Shown here piece by piece: positions 40,863-50,692 of a DNA stretch of 64,000 nucleotides (position 1 is the stretch's first letter; every line of letters begins with the position of its first letter). The stretch is taken from assembly GCF_001280065.1 (NCBI RefSeq), contig NZ_LGEA01000125.1, positions 224,071 to 288,070 on the forward strand. Reading direction: 5' to 3'. This DNA is from Streptomyces sp. NRRL B-1140 (GTDB lineage: Bacteria > Actinomycetota > Actinomycetes > Streptomycetales > Streptomycetaceae). A program made the position numbers and the translations under genes. The notes below the pieces were generated by a model. It saw only the letters and a program-made list of their open reading frames with translations. It was not told the origin of the DNA and searched no databases.

Positions 40863-43259
40863 TCACACCCCGGCGGGCAGGGGCTGTTCCGCCCAGATGG
40901 TCTTGCCCGTGGCCGTCTGGCGGCTGCCCCACCGCTCGGCGAGCTGGGCGACGAGCAGCAGCCCCCGCCCGCCCTCGTCGAAGACCCTCGCCCGGCGCAG
41001 ATGCGGCGCGGTGCTGCTGCCGTCGGACACCTCGCAGATGAGGGTCGCGTCGCGGATCAGCCGCAGCTCGATGGGTGCGCCGCCGTACCGCAGCGCGTTG
41101 GTGACCAGTTCGCTGACGATCAGTTCGGTGGCGAACTCGGCCTCCGTGAGCCCCCATTCGGCCAGCTGCTCGCTCGCCATCTTGCGTGCCCGGGCCACGG
41201 CCGCGGGATCCGGTGGCAGCTGCCAGGTGCGGACCTTCCCTGCGTCGAGCACGGTCGTCCGCGCCAGCATCAGCACGACGTCGTCGGCGGGCCGGCCGGT
41301 CAGCAGCGTGCGCAGCACCCGCTCGCAGGTCTCCTCCAACGCCTCCGCGGGGCTGCTCAGCGCCTGCCGCAGCAGGGCGGTACCGGCCTCGATGTCGTGC
41401 CCGGGCGCCTCGAGCAGTCCGTCGGTGTAGAGGGCGAGCAGGCTGTTCTCCTCCAGCTGGATCTCGGAGGCCTCGAACGGCAGGCCGCCCAGGCCCAGCG
41501 GCGGCCCGGCCGGCAGGTCCAGGAACCGTACGCCGCCGTCGGGCGTGACCAGCGCGGGCGGCGGATGCCCGGCGCGAGCCATGGTGCAGCGACGGGACAC
41601 CGGGTCGTACACGGCGTAGAGGCAGGTGGCGCCGACCTGCCCCGGCGTCTCCTCCGCCCCGCGCGCCTGCGGGCCCTCCTCCCGGTCGAGCCGGATGACG
41701 AGGTCGTCCAGCTGGGTGAGCAGCTCGTCCGGGGCGAGATCGACATCGGCGAGCGTCCGTACCGCGGTCCGCAGGCGGCCCATCGTGGCCGACGCGTGGA
41801 TGCCGTGGCCGACCACGTCGCCCACCACCAGGGCCACGCGGGTGCCGGACAGCGGGATCACGTCGAACCAGTCGCCCCCGATGTCCGCACCGGCCCCGGT
41901 CGGCAGATAGCGGTAGGCGATGTCCATCGCCGCCAGGTCCGGAAGCCGTTCGGGCAGCAGGCTGCGCTGGAGCGCCAGCGCCATGCGGCGCTCCCGGGTG
42001 AAGCGGCGGGCGTTGTCCACGCTCACCGCGGCCCGGGCGACGATGTCCTCGGCGAGCAGCAGGTCGTCCTCGCTGAACGCGTCCGGGTTGCGATGGCGCA
42101 GGAAGTGCACCATGCCCAGGGTCACGCCCCGGGCGCGCAGCGGCACCATCATGACGGAGTGGATCAGATACCTGGACACGGTCGCGGCGCGGGCGGGGGA
42201 GGACTCGAGCCACTCCAGGAGATCCGGATCGCCCGGCCTGTGCCGTGCGCCCCGCTCGGCGGCCAGGGTCCGCAACGGCAGCGTCCCCACCGGGTAGCGG
42301 ATCACGCCGCCCGGCGCCACCACCGACTCCGGGCAGCCTTCCAGCACCGACCGCTGCGCGCTGCGCCTCAGCACGACCGGGGTGTCCGGCGGCAGAGGTC
42401 CCGGCTCGTCACCCTTGGCCACCGATTCCAGCAGATCCACGGTGACGAAGTCCGCGAACCCCGCGGTGACGGCCACCTCCGCCATCTCCTCGGCCGTCCG
42501 GGTCACATCCAGGGTGCTCCCGATCCGCAGACTCGCCTCGTTGATCACCGCCAGCCGCCGTCGGGCCCAGGACTGCTCCGTGGTGTCGAACACGGTGGCC
42601 GACACGCCCTGGACCATGCCGGACTCGTCCTTGAGCGGTGAGAGGAACATCGACCAGGCGTGCGGCCGGATCTCGCCCGGGGCCGTGCCGTGCTCCTCGT
42701 GGAGGATCATCTCGCCGGTGCGCAGGACCTCCCGCTGGAGGCGGTCATAGGTGTCGAAGGGCGGGTTCGGCTCGATCTCCCACAGGGTCAGGCCCTGCAT
42801 CTCCTCCACGGACCTGCCCATCACCTCCGTCATGACGTCGTTGGCGCCGACCAGCCGGGCCTCCCGGTCGTAGACCGCCACCGGCACGGGGAGCTGGGCG
42901 AGCGTGAGGTCCCACAGCGGCAGGGTTCCGTACCCGGCCCGCGGATACGCCGGTACGGTGCCGGTCACGAGCCAGAGCCGACGGCCCTCCGCGTCCCGCA
43001 GCGGCGTCCCCCGCAGCCGGACCACGACCCGGTCGCCGTCCCGGTGCAGCAGCGCCACCTCGCCGGACCACGGCCGGCCCTCGGCCACATGCCGCCGCGT
43101 CGATTCGGGGAGGTCGGTGGTGAGCAGGTCGGTGACGGGCCGGCCCACGAGTTCGGCGGGTTCGTGTCCGAGCAGGCGGCGGGCACCGTCGCTCCACACC
43201 ATGATCACCCCGCCGGCGTCGACGACGACCGCCAGGTCCTCCGGTACGCGTCCCTGCAC
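40863..43259 (-). CDS. SpoIIE-type PP2C phosphatase, PAS-PAS-GAF-PP2C-HATPase
   Basis: 798 residues from GTG 43259 (GGAGG a few bases upstream). Order: PAS-like domain (about 5-100, VVVDAGGVIMVWSDGARRLLGHEPAELVG), second PAS (about 118-240, LPVPVAVYDREARLVGAND), GAF (about 255-425), PP2C (about 445-650, IGGDWFDVIPL, VGDVVGHGIHASATMGRL, RAGHPPPALV, LLALYTDGLLE, ADDVVLML) and GHKL ATPase (about 670-798, ELIVSELVTNALRYG, EVSDGS, FDEGGRGLLLV). It is a close paralogue of the protein encoded at 59188. Such proteins relay stress or redox signals to anti-sigma networks; the partner is not in this window. Confidence 0.88.
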   Translation of the reverse strand: MQGRVPEDLAVVVDAGGVIMVWSDGARRLLGHEPAELVGRPVTDLLTTDLPESTRRHVAEGRPWSGEVALLHRDGDRVVVRLRGTPLRDAEGRRLWLVTGTVPAYPRAGYGTLPLWDLTLAQLPVPVAVYDREARLVGANDVMTEVMGRSVEEMQGLTLWEIEPNPPFDTYDRLQREVLRTGEMILHEEHGTAPGEIRPHAWSMFLSPLKDESGMVQGVSATVFDTTEQSWARRRLAVINEASLRIGSTLDVTRTAEEMAEVAVTAGFADFVTVDLLESVAKGDEPGPLPPDTPVVLRRSAQRSVLEGCPESVVAPGGVIRYPVGTLPLRTLAAERGARHRPGDPDLLEWLESSPARAATVSRYLIHSVMMVPLRARGVTLGMVHFLRHRNPDAFSEDDLLLAEDIVARAAVSVDNARRFTRERRMALALQRSLLPERLPDLAAMDIAYRYLPTGAGADIGGDWFDVIPLSGTRVALVVGDVVGHGIHASATMGRLRTAVRTLADVDLAPDELLTQLDDLVIRLDREEGPQARGAEETPGQVGATCLYAVYDPVSRRCTMARAGHPPPALVTPDGGVRFLDLPAGPPLGLGGLPFEASEIQLEENSLLALYTDGLLEAPGHDIEAGTALLRQALSSPAEALEETCERVLRTLLTGRPADDVVLMLARTTVLDAGKVRTWQLPPDPAAVARARKMASEQLAEWGLTEAEFATELIVSELVTNALRYGGAPIELRLIRDATLICEVSDGSSTAPHLRRARVFDEGGRGLLLVAQLAERWGSRQTATGKTIWAEQPLPAGV

Positions 43260-43752
43260 GGTGCCTCCGCGTGTACCGCACCTGCCTACTCGGTCCCTGC
43301 ACCCGATTGTCCCGCTACCGGCTCGCTGCGGCTCGTCTGCGGACGGGCGCCACTGTGACCAGCGCGTACGGCCGGACCGGCTGCTCGAACCCCTCGACGC
43401 GGCCCCGGGCGAGGCGCACGGCCCGCTCCGGCTCGCCCGCGACGATCGCCTCGGTCCGCGGACCGGGCGGTGGACCCGGAGGTCCCAGGTGCACGCAAGG
43501 CCGGTGGCGTCTGCCCGGCGGGGGCCACGCCCTCCGGCTCCCGCCGCCGCGCCGTCAGGGCGGGTGGCGTCTGCCCGGCGGGGTCCGTGCCCTCCGGCTC
43601 CCGCCGCCGCGCCGTCAGGGCCTCCCGGTCGGCCGCCGGGCGCGGCGCGCGGCCCGGACTGCCCCGGGGGCTCCAGCCGGGCGCACTTCCGAGATGCCGG
43701 GCGCACTTCCGATCTGTGGAGAGCCGCCCCGGTGAGGGCGGCGGCGGGCCCC
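43260..43752. other. Repeat-bearing intergenic stretch before the SpoIIE-type gene
   Basis: 493 bases between the LysE gene stop and the phosphatase start; it carries the phosphatase promoter. It contains a tandem 60-bp duplication (listed separately) and two copies of the direct repeat CCGGGCGCACTTCCGA near 43677-43712. No convincing gene is visible, although a minus-strand frame without stops runs through part of it. Confidence 0.5.
43501..43620. repeat. Tandem 60-bp duplication
   Basis: 43501-43560 and 43561-43620 match at 56 of 60 positions by direct reading; the differences are at unit positions 2, 24, 27 and 28. The unit contains GTGGCGTCTGCCCGGCG. It is non-coding as far as can be seen and exactly in phase, so it arose by recent tandem duplication. 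Confidence 0.85.
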
Positions 43753-44379
43753 TCAGCCTGCCAGGCGTTCCACCAGCAGGAACCCGCCGATGGCGATCAT
43801 CATCGCCCCGGACGCCCGGGTCACCGCCCGGGCCGCGGAGGGCCGGGTTCTCAGAACCGTGCGGGCCAGGACACCGACGGTGAGGTAGACGACGGCGCAG
43901 GCGGTCATGTGCAGCGAGCCGAGCAGGCCGGTCTGGCCTGCGACCGGCCAGGCGCCCGCGGGGTCGATGAACTGCGGGAACAGGGAGAAGTAGAGCAGCA
44001 GCGCCTTGGGGTTGAGGCCGCTGATCCCGATCCCTCGGAGCAGGACCCGGGCACGGGAGGTGCCCTCGGCGCCCACCGCCTCCGCGGGGGCCGTCAGGGC
44101 CGCGGGCTGCCGCAGCACCCCCCAGCCGAGCCACACCAGATAGCAGGCGCCTGCCACGGTCAGCCCGGTGAGCAGCGTCCCCGAGCTCGCCACGATCACC
44201 ACCAGTCCCGCCACGGCGAGCAGTGTGTAGCCCGCGTACCCGGCGACCAGCCCGGCCACGGCCGGCACGACCGACCGGTCCCGCAGACCGGCTGTGATCG
44301 CGTAGGCCCAGTCCGCGCCGGGGGTGAATACCAGCAGGAGATCCACCGCCAGGAAGGCCGCCAGCGTGGTCGTGTCCAT
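43753..44379 (-). CDS. LysE/RhtB-family amino acid exporter
   Basis: 208 residues, five to six membrane helices, family-typical length. The N-terminal LLLVFTPGADWAYAIT is the LysE-family PGP-type motif. A GISGLNPKALLLYFSLFPQF segment follows the central loop, and the C-terminus carries helices around SGAMMIAIGGFLL. These carriers export basic or small neutral amino acids, homoserine lactone or threonine. It is divergent from an Lrp/AsnC regulator 110 bases away, the standard pairing for amino-acid-responsive control of export. Confidence 0.88.
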   Translation of the reverse strand: MDTTTLAAFLAVDLLLVFTPGADWAYAITAGLRDRSVVPAVAGLVAGYAGYTLLAVAGLVVIVASSGTLLTGLTVAGACYLVWLGWGVLRQPAALTAPAEAVGAEGTSRARVLLRGIGISGLNPKALLLYFSLFPQFIDPAGAWPVAGQTGLLGSLHMTACAVVYLTVGVLARTVLRTRPSAARAVTRASGAMMIAIGGFLLVERLAG

Positions 44380-44489
44380 CGATCGTTCCCTCTCACGTGC
44401 TGTGTGCGAGAGGAAGGCTAGGGCGGATCTGCCCGGAAGTGTTCCCTTCTTTTCTCCTTGATCGTGTGATCTGGGGCAGAATCTTCTTC

Positions 44490-44942
44490 ATGGATGCCAT
44501 GGACCGGAAAATTCTTACCGAGCTGCAGCTGGACGGCCGTCTCACGGTCACCGAGCTGGCGGCGCGCGTGCAATTGAGCGTCTCGCCCTGCCACCGCAGG
44601 CTGCGCGACCTCGAACGCGACGGTGCGATCCGGGGCTACCGCGCGGTGGTGGATCCGGCCGCCGTGGGCCTGAACTTCGAAGCCCTCGTCTTCGTCACCA
44701 TGCGCCTGGAGGACGCCGACACGGTTTCCGCGTTCGAAGAGGCGGTGGCCGCCGTCCCGCACGTGCTCCAGGCCCAGCGCCTGTTCGGCGACCCCGACTA
44801 CCTCCTGCGCGTCGCCGCCACCGATCTGACCGCCTTCCAGCAGCTCTACGATCAGCAGCTCGCCCGGCTCCCGGGCGTCCAGCGCCTCAACTCCACCCTC
44901 GTCATGAAGCACGTCGTCGACGACCGCCCGCTGCCCGGGTGA
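44490..44942 (+). CDS. Lrp/AsnC-family transcriptional regulator
   Basis: 150 residues from ATG 44490. N-terminal helix-turn-helix (about 3-55: MDRKILTELQLDGRLTVTELAARVQLSVSPCHRRLRDLE) and C-terminal RAM effector domain (about 65-145: GLNFEALVFVTMRLEDADTVSAF, VPHVLQAQRLFGDPDYLLRVAATD). It probably binds an amino acid and controls the divergent LysE-type exporter gene. The shared 110-base intergenic stretch is A/T-richer than its surroundings and has a CCTCTC/GAGAGG inverted repeat (44389-44413). Confidence 0.9.
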   Translation: MDAMDRKILTELQLDGRLTVTELAARVQLSVSPCHRRLRDLERDGAIRGYRAVVDPAAVGLNFEALVFVTMRLEDADTVSAFEEAVAAVPHVLQAQRLFGDPDYLLRVAATDLTAFQQLYDQQLARLPGVQRLNSTLVMKHVVDDRPLPG

Positions 44943-44966
44943 GGGCACCCCTGCGGGAAGCAGGAC

Positions 44967-45905
44967 TCAGCCGCCCAGCCCTCCGGCGAACGGCATGGAC
45001 CGCCACTTCTCCACGGCCGGCCGGAGTGCGTCGACCAGCAGGGGCAATTGCGGCGCGAGAGCGAGACAGGCCACCGCGCGGGACATGCCCACCGCGTTGA
45101 CGACCCGCAGCACGTCCGGGTCCAGCCGCCGCAGACCGAGGCGCCCGGCGGCGGCGTCGTACGCGGCCTCGCACTCGGGGCCGAAGGCCGACAGGTCCCA
45201 CTCGACCGGCCCGAGAGTGGTCAGTTCGAAGTCGGAGTACAGCGCGCCGCCCGGGCCGGAGACGATGTTGGCGGCCGGGGCGTCCCCGTGGATCGGCTGG
45301 AACTCGATCCCGGGGAACACCGCCTCGAACCCCGCACGTGAGGCGACCACCGGCTCCAGCACCTCCCACTCGCGCCGGGCCCGGTCGAGATCGGCCGGCT
45401 CCAGGAGATCGGGGCGCCCTTCCAGCACGGCGAGTCCCTCGGTGACGAAGCGCGGTTCGGCCGCCGTCAGGAACGGCAGTTCGCCGGGGTAGGCGCGCAG
45501 CGCGGCGTGCAGGTCGGCGACCAGCCCGGCGTGGTGCGCGTAGTCGGGCTCGTGGCTCTGGTCCAGCTCGACGAACTGCCAGAACGTCATCGAGAGACCG
45601 TCGCACCGCACGGGCTCCCGCGGCACGAGCGGACTCGGCGGAATCACCGGATGCCCCTGATCCGCGAGCCACCCCACCACGTCCAGCTCCTGCCGCTGCC
45701 GCGCGGACTGGGAGTCGGCGTCGGCATACGACGGCAGCACGGTCGGCACCCTGACCACCACCGGTGACGGAGCCAGGTGCACCACGACGGAGAACACGTC
45801 GTAGATCACCCTCGCGTCGGCGACGTCGAGCCCCAGATCACGCCCCGCGGCGACGGCGGCGGCGAGGGCACGGGACGTTCGGACGGACATCTGATCAGGT
45901 GTCAT
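44967..45905 (-). CDS. Aminoglycoside phosphotransferase-family kinase
   Basis: 312 residues from ATG 45905 (GGAAGGG five bases upstream); ATG 45917 is an alternative. Kinase-like fold: N-lobe VHLAPSPVVVRVPT, hinge FWQFVELDQ, catalytic loop FQPIHGDAPAANIV (the Asp of HGD), metal site LYSDFELTTLGPVEWDLS. The family phosphorylates varied small molecules; no substrate hint is given by neighbours. It converges on the Lrp gene (24 bases between stops) and diverges from the alpha/beta hydrolase gene. Confidence 0.82.
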   Translation of the reverse strand: MTPDQMSVRTSRALAAAVAAGRDLGLDVADARVIYDVFSVVVHLAPSPVVVRVPTVLPSYADADSQSARQRQELDVVGWLADQGHPVIPPSPLVPREPVRCDGLSMTFWQFVELDQSHEPDYAHHAGLVADLHAALRAYPGELPFLTAAEPRFVTEGLAVLEGRPDLLEPADLDRARREWEVLEPVVASRAGFEAVFPGIEFQPIHGDAPAANIVSGPGGALYSDFELTTLGPVEWDLSAFGPECEAAYDAAAGRLGLRRLDPDVLRVVNAVGMSRAVACLALAPQLPLLVDALRPAVEKWRSMPFAGGLGG

Positions 45906-46039
45906 GAACCCTTCCATGGCGCCGATGGTGTCACGCCGGCCCCGGAAGGGCACCCGGACATGGTGCGCGGCCCGCGTGTGCGCCACAGGTCAAACGCCCG
46001 TGCGCCGTCAGGCAATTGGCGGGTACGGGCCGGTCGTAG

Positions 46040-46924
<885 letters not shown>

Positions 46925-46972
46925 CCGGATTCTTTCTCCGATTCTTCCTGGACCCCGCCGGGACGGCGTGGT

Positions 46973-47020
46973 GACATCGTCAAGGCCGGCAGCGGATCCG
47001 CTGCCGGCCTTGACGATGTC
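46973..47020. terminator. 48-bp perfect palindrome between hydrolase and AraC genes
   Basis: Every base from 46973 (GACATCGTCAAGG...) to 47020 (...CCTTGACGATGTC) is matched, centred on GGATCC, giving an arm of up to 24 bp. It starts 49 bases after the hydrolase stop and ends 14 bases before the AraC-type start, next to its ribosome site. A terminator for the upstream gene is most likely. A binding site, or a leader structure that hides the AraC ribosome site, is the alternative. Confidence 0.75.
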
Positions 47021-47034
47021 CAGGGGGGAATTCA

Positions 47035-48063
47035 GTGTCCGTCGTCCTGTCCACCGCGTCGCTGCCGGCGGCCGACCGGGGGGAGCGCTGGCATCACGCG
47101 GTGTCCCGGACCTTCATCCCGCTCGATGTGCGACTCCTGGAGGGCGATCCGTCGCCCGGCAGCATCGTCAGCCACCGGCTGGGTTCCTTAGCGGTCTCGC
47201 AGGTGCAGGCGGGCCCGCAGGTCGTGACCCGCAGCAGGCGGCTGATCGCCCAGGACGGCAAGGAGTTCCTCATCCTCACCCTGCAGCGGCGGGGCAGCGC
47301 CCTCAAGGAGCAGGACGGGCGGGAGGCCCGGATCGGGCCGGGCGACTTCTCCCTCTCCGACTCCTCCCGGATGTTCCGGAAGAAGATGCAGAACGCGTTC
47401 TGCTTCACCTCCTTCCACTTCCCCCGCGATGATCTCCGGGTACGTGACGAGGACCTGCGGGCGCTGACCGCCACGGCGTTTTCCGCCCGGGAGGGCAGCG
47501 CCGCCCTGGTGGGGGCCTACTTCGCCCGGCTGGGACGCGAAGCGGCGCATCTCGACGCCATCGCCGGGCGCCAGTTCGCGGTCACGGCGCTCGACCTGCT
47601 GGCGCTGCTGATCGACGAGCTGAGTGGCCGCCTCGTTCCCCAGGCCCCGGAGACCGCCGCCGCCACCCTCGTGCGCGTCAAGGACCACATCGCGCGCCAC
47701 CTCGCCGATCCCGGCCTGGCACCGCCCGGGATCGCCGCGGCGCACTTCATGTCGGTCCGCTACCTGCACAAGCTGTTCGAGTCGGAGGGCGTGACGGTGG
47801 GGGAGTGGATCCGGACGCAGCGGCTGGAGCGGTGCCGCCGCGATCTCCTGCGCTCACCGGCCCGGGGGCAGGGGGTCGCGGCCGTCGCCAGACGCTGGGG
47901 TTTCACGAGCCCCAGCCACTTCAGCCGTGCCTTCCGCGCGGCCTACGGGACGACGCCCCGCGAGTGGCAGCTCCACGGGCTGCCCGGCGAGGAGGCGGGA
48001 GACGAAGGACTGCCGGACGCTGCGGGGCGGGAACGTCCCGGCGCGCCTGCCCGTTGCCCATGA
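47035..48063 (+). CDS. AraC-family regulator with a TTA codon
   Basis: 342 residues from GTG 47035 (AGGGGGGAA upstream). The N-terminal ligand/dimerisation part resembles AraC-binding-like domains (about 20-200, SLSDSSRMF, LTLQRRGSA). The C-terminal double helix-turn-helix spans about 225-315: MSVRYLHKLFESEGVTVGEWIRTQRLE, GVAAVARRWGFTSPSHFSRAFRAAYGTTPREWQ. Codon 52 (47188-47190) is TTA, so translation should need the bldA leucyl-tRNA, linking the regulator to development. The target may be the upstream hydrolase gene or the downstream AlkD/BtrH-like pair. Confidence 0.87.
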   Translation: MSVVLSTASLPAADRGERWHHAVSRTFIPLDVRLLEGDPSPGSIVSHRLGSLAVSQVQAGPQVVTRSRRLIAQDGKEFLILTLQRRGSALKEQDGREARIGPGDFSLSDSSRMFRKKMQNAFCFTSFHFPRDDLRVRDEDLRALTATAFSAREGSAALVGAYFARLGREAAHLDAIAGRQFAVTALDLLALLIDELSGRLVPQAPETAAATLVRVKDHIARHLADPGLAPPGIAAAHFMSVRYLHKLFESEGVTVGEWIRTQRLERCRRDLLRSPARGQGVAAVARRWGFTSPSHFSRAFRAAYGTTPREWQLHGLPGEEAGDEGLPDAAGRERPGAPARCP

Positions 48064-48238
48064 GTCCGCCGAGGCCCGGGTTGAGCAGCCTCCCCGCACG
48101 CGACATCAGCGGCCTGACTGGATCGGCTCGGCGTCTCCCACGCCCCACGCGCCCAGGAACCCGGCGACGGCCTGGTCAGCGGACACGCGATGATACGGCC
48201 AGTGGAGGAGGGAGCGCCGTGAGGGAGGGATCGAGGTA

Positions 48239-48997
48239 ATGGACGTGGCAGTCGCCGCCGGGGACCTTCTGGCGTCTCTGGCAGCGCGCGGTGACGCGGA
48301 TCGCGCGGCAAGGACACAGCGCTACTTCCCTCAGGAGATCCGCGCCCTGGGCGTGAGCAACGCCTCCGTCGCCGAGCTCGCGTACGACCACCTCCGTGAG
48401 CGGCCGGACATCTCCCCGGTGACCTGTCTGGCCCTGACGGAAGAGGTGCTGTCACGCGCGGCTCACCACGAGGAGGTCCTGCTGGGGTTCGCGCTGCTGC
48501 ACAAGGTCGCGAGGGCCGGGCTGGGCGACGAACTCCTCGACCGCTGTGAGTACTGGCTCGAAACGTATGTCTGCAACTGGGCGCAGTGCGACGACCTGTG
48601 TCTCAAGCTGCTCTACCCGTTCTTCCGCGGGCACCTCGACCGGATCCCGCGGACGCGGCGCTGGGTCGCGTCCCGGTCCCCCTGGGCGAGACGCGCCGCG
48701 AACGTGGCCGTCGTGAAATTCGTCCGGCGAACCGTGGGGCGGACGGTGTTCGAACTGCCCCTGTCGCACGTCTTCGACAACTGCGTCCGGCTCATGGACG
48801 ACGGCGACGTGTACGTGCGGAAGGGCTGCGGATGGCTGCTCAAGGTCACCGCCGAGGTCCATCAGGACGAAGTGGCCGCGTTCCTGAGCACGTGGCACAC
48901 CCGAATGGCCCGCGATACCTTCCGCTACGCGGTCGAGAACATGGATCCGGAAACGCGGGCTTCCCTGATGGCGCTGGGCAAGCGGACCCACGGGTGA
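48239..48997 (+). CDS. AlkD-like DNA alkylation repair protein (HEAT-like repeats)
   Basis: 252 residues. An all-helical ALK (HEAT-like) repeat protein: RYFPQEIRALGVSNASVAELA, LLYPFFRGH, SPWARRAANVAVVKFVRR, and the conserved LMDDGDVYVRKGCGWLLKVTAE (the DPDxxVRKAxGW-type motif of AlkD). AlkD-family DNA glycosylases remove bulky or cationic alkylpurines without base flipping; several natural-product clusters carry one as self-resistance. It forms a likely operon with the BtrH-like gene (50 bases apart). GAGG immediately precedes the ATG. Confidence 0.8.
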   Translation: MDVAVAAGDLLASLAARGDADRAARTQRYFPQEIRALGVSNASVAELAYDHLRERPDISPVTCLALTEEVLSRAAHHEEVLLGFALLHKVARAGLGDELLDRCEYWLETYVCNWAQCDDLCLKLLYPFFRGHLDRIPRTRRWVASRSPWARRAANVAVVKFVRRTVGRTVFELPLSHVFDNCVRLMDDGDVYVRKGCGWLLKVTAEVHQDEVAAFLSTWHTRMARDTFRYAVENMDPETRASLMALGKRTHG

Positions 48998-49047
48998 GGT
49001 CGGCGAAACCGGTTGGTGACCACCGTCCAGAGAGAAAGAAGTTCGTC

Positions 49048-50031
49048 GTGTTACTCCTCGAAGCGCAGCCCTACGTCGGTCATCACTGCGAATCGACATC
49101 CCTGGTCAACCTTCTCCGGCAGCACGGGATCGACTTGCCGGAGTCGCTCGTCTTCGGCCTCGGCAGAGGCTTGTCCTTCACCTACTGGCGTACCAAGCAG
49201 ATGCCGACGCCGTTCCTCGGCGGCCGGATCAAGCCGGATCGACTGACCGCCCATCTCACCGAGGCGCTCGGCCTTCGACTGACCGTCAGGGAGACCTCCT
49301 CACCGAGGCGCGCCCGCGAGCAACTGCTCCGGGACCTCGACGCGGGGACCGTGGTCGGTCTGAAGCTCGACCGCTTCGACCTCGACTACTCCACGGACGA
49401 CTACCGGTTCGCCGCCCACTACGTGGCCTGCGTCGGCTACGACGACGACCGCTTCGCCCTCGTCGAGACCAGGCCGCTGGGGCTGAAGTGGGCCTCCGGC
49501 GCGTCCCTGGCGCGTGCGCGCAGCGCCCGGGGACCGATGAGCTCACGCAGCCTCTCGTTCACCATCGCCCCTCCGAACGGCCCCCTGCCCGATCTCGGCG
49601 AGGCCGCCCGCCGGTCCGTCAAGGCGGCGGCGGAAAGCTTCCTGAACCCACCGATCTCCAATCTGGGATTCAAGGGGATGCACAAAGCGGCCGACCTCAT
49701 GCCCGGCTGGATCGACGGCCTCGAATCCCCGGAAGAGGCGCTCGTCGAGATCTCCACGATCATGGAGGAGGGCGGAACCGGCGGCGGTTTCTTCCGCACC
49801 CTGTGGGCGGACTTCCTGGCCGAGACCGCAGAGCTCACCGGTGCGGGGGAGTACGGCGACCTTTCGGACGCATACCGCGTGGTGTCGAGGAAATGGACCC
49901 GTGTGGCGGCACTCCTCCGTGAGGCGGGAGCCACCCGGGACCGGGCCCCCGTCGAACGCGCGTCGACGCTGGTGCATGAACTCGCGGAGGAGGAACACCG
50001 CCTGATGCGGCGGCTCTCGGATCCTGCCTGA
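49048..50031 (+). CDS. BtrH-like (BtrH_N/DUF4872) putative acyltransferase, TTA at codon 2
   Basis: 327 residues from GTG 49048. The N-terminal BtrH-type domain shows GHHCESTSLVNLLRQHG (Cys14, probable nucleophile), LVFGLGRGLSFTYW, and FAAHYVACVGYDDD (His124), a papain-like arrangement. The C-terminal half fits the companion DUF4872 region. BtrH itself transfers a gamma-glutamyl-AHBA side chain in butirosin biosynthesis, so an acyl-transfer role is plausible, but no carrier protein or aminoglycoside genes are nearby. Codon 2 (49051-49053) is TTA, another mark of bldA dependence. Confidence 0.77.
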   Translation: MLLLEAQPYVGHHCESTSLVNLLRQHGIDLPESLVFGLGRGLSFTYWRTKQMPTPFLGGRIKPDRLTAHLTEALGLRLTVRETSSPRRAREQLLRDLDAGTVVGLKLDRFDLDYSTDDYRFAAHYVACVGYDDDRFALVETRPLGLKWASGASLARARSARGPMSSRSLSFTIAPPNGPLPDLGEAARRSVKAAAESFLNPPISNLGFKGMHKAADLMPGWIDGLESPEEALVEISTIMEEGGTGGGFFRTLWADFLAETAELTGAGEYGDLSDAYRVVSRKWTRVAALLREAGATRDRAPVERASTLVHELAEEEHRLMRRLSDPA

Positions 50032-50202
50032 GCCCTGGCGGCCGACACCGACGCGGCGTCGTCCAGGCGCGGCAGCGCCGAGTCGGGTGGATCGGAGGGC
50101 GTCAGCACCTCATCCCCGTGCCACCCACCGGCCGCCGATCCGCGGAGCGGACCCGGGATTCCCCCGAAGGCCGGTAGGGGCCCGAGGAGAGGGCGTTAGT
50201 GA

Positions 50203-50427
50203 TCAATCCATCCGGTCGCCGCCGCGTTCCAGGACGCGGCGGGCTGCCTCGGCCTCCGCCGCCGCGGGCGACAGTTCGTCGAGGGTGTCGAGCTCGTCGT
50301 CCGCTTCCAGCTCCCGTTCCCAGGCCGCGGCGAGGCGTTCCTGCTCCTGGCGTGGCCTGGCGCCGATCGATTCGCGGTGCTCCGGGTCCAGAGCTGCCAG
50401 GAATCGTCCGAGCGGGTCCGTGGGCAT
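50203..50427 (-). CDS. Small acidic hypothetical protein
   Basis: 74 residues, helical and charged, rich in Glu, Ala and Arg; no recognised domain. Its reality is supported by a good ribosome site (AAGGAG, about eight bases before ATG 50427) and strong GC bias in third positions. It lies alone between the BtrH-like gene and the methyltransferase gene. Function unknown. Confidence 0.6.
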   Translation of the reverse strand: MPTDPLGRFLAALDPEHRESIGARPRQEQERLAAAWERELEADDELDTLDELSPAAAEAEAARRVLERGGDRMD

Positions 50428-50692
50428 ACGGGGCTCCTTGTGATGGAGAGCGGGCGCGACCTGCCCAGCATGGCCGAACCGCTACGGCCCGGCCGCTCGA
50501 CACAGCCGGGGAACACCGCGTTGGCCCCCTTGCCCGCCCGCCTGCTCGCTGCGCCGGGCCGTTCGCCGCTTCGGGCACGTCAGAGGGCGAACACGGGCGG
50601 CTGCCTTTCGGGAGAAGTCCGTTCCCCTCCACGATCGCCGGCATGACAGGGTGGACCGTGCCCGTCGACGCACAGCCTTTGAGGAGCCCCCC

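Noticed and set aside
43310..43480. A short minus-strand frame with coding-like composition in the repeat-bearing intergenic region
   Set aside because: No ribosome site, no family and located beside tandem repeats; frames of this length are common by chance at this GC content.
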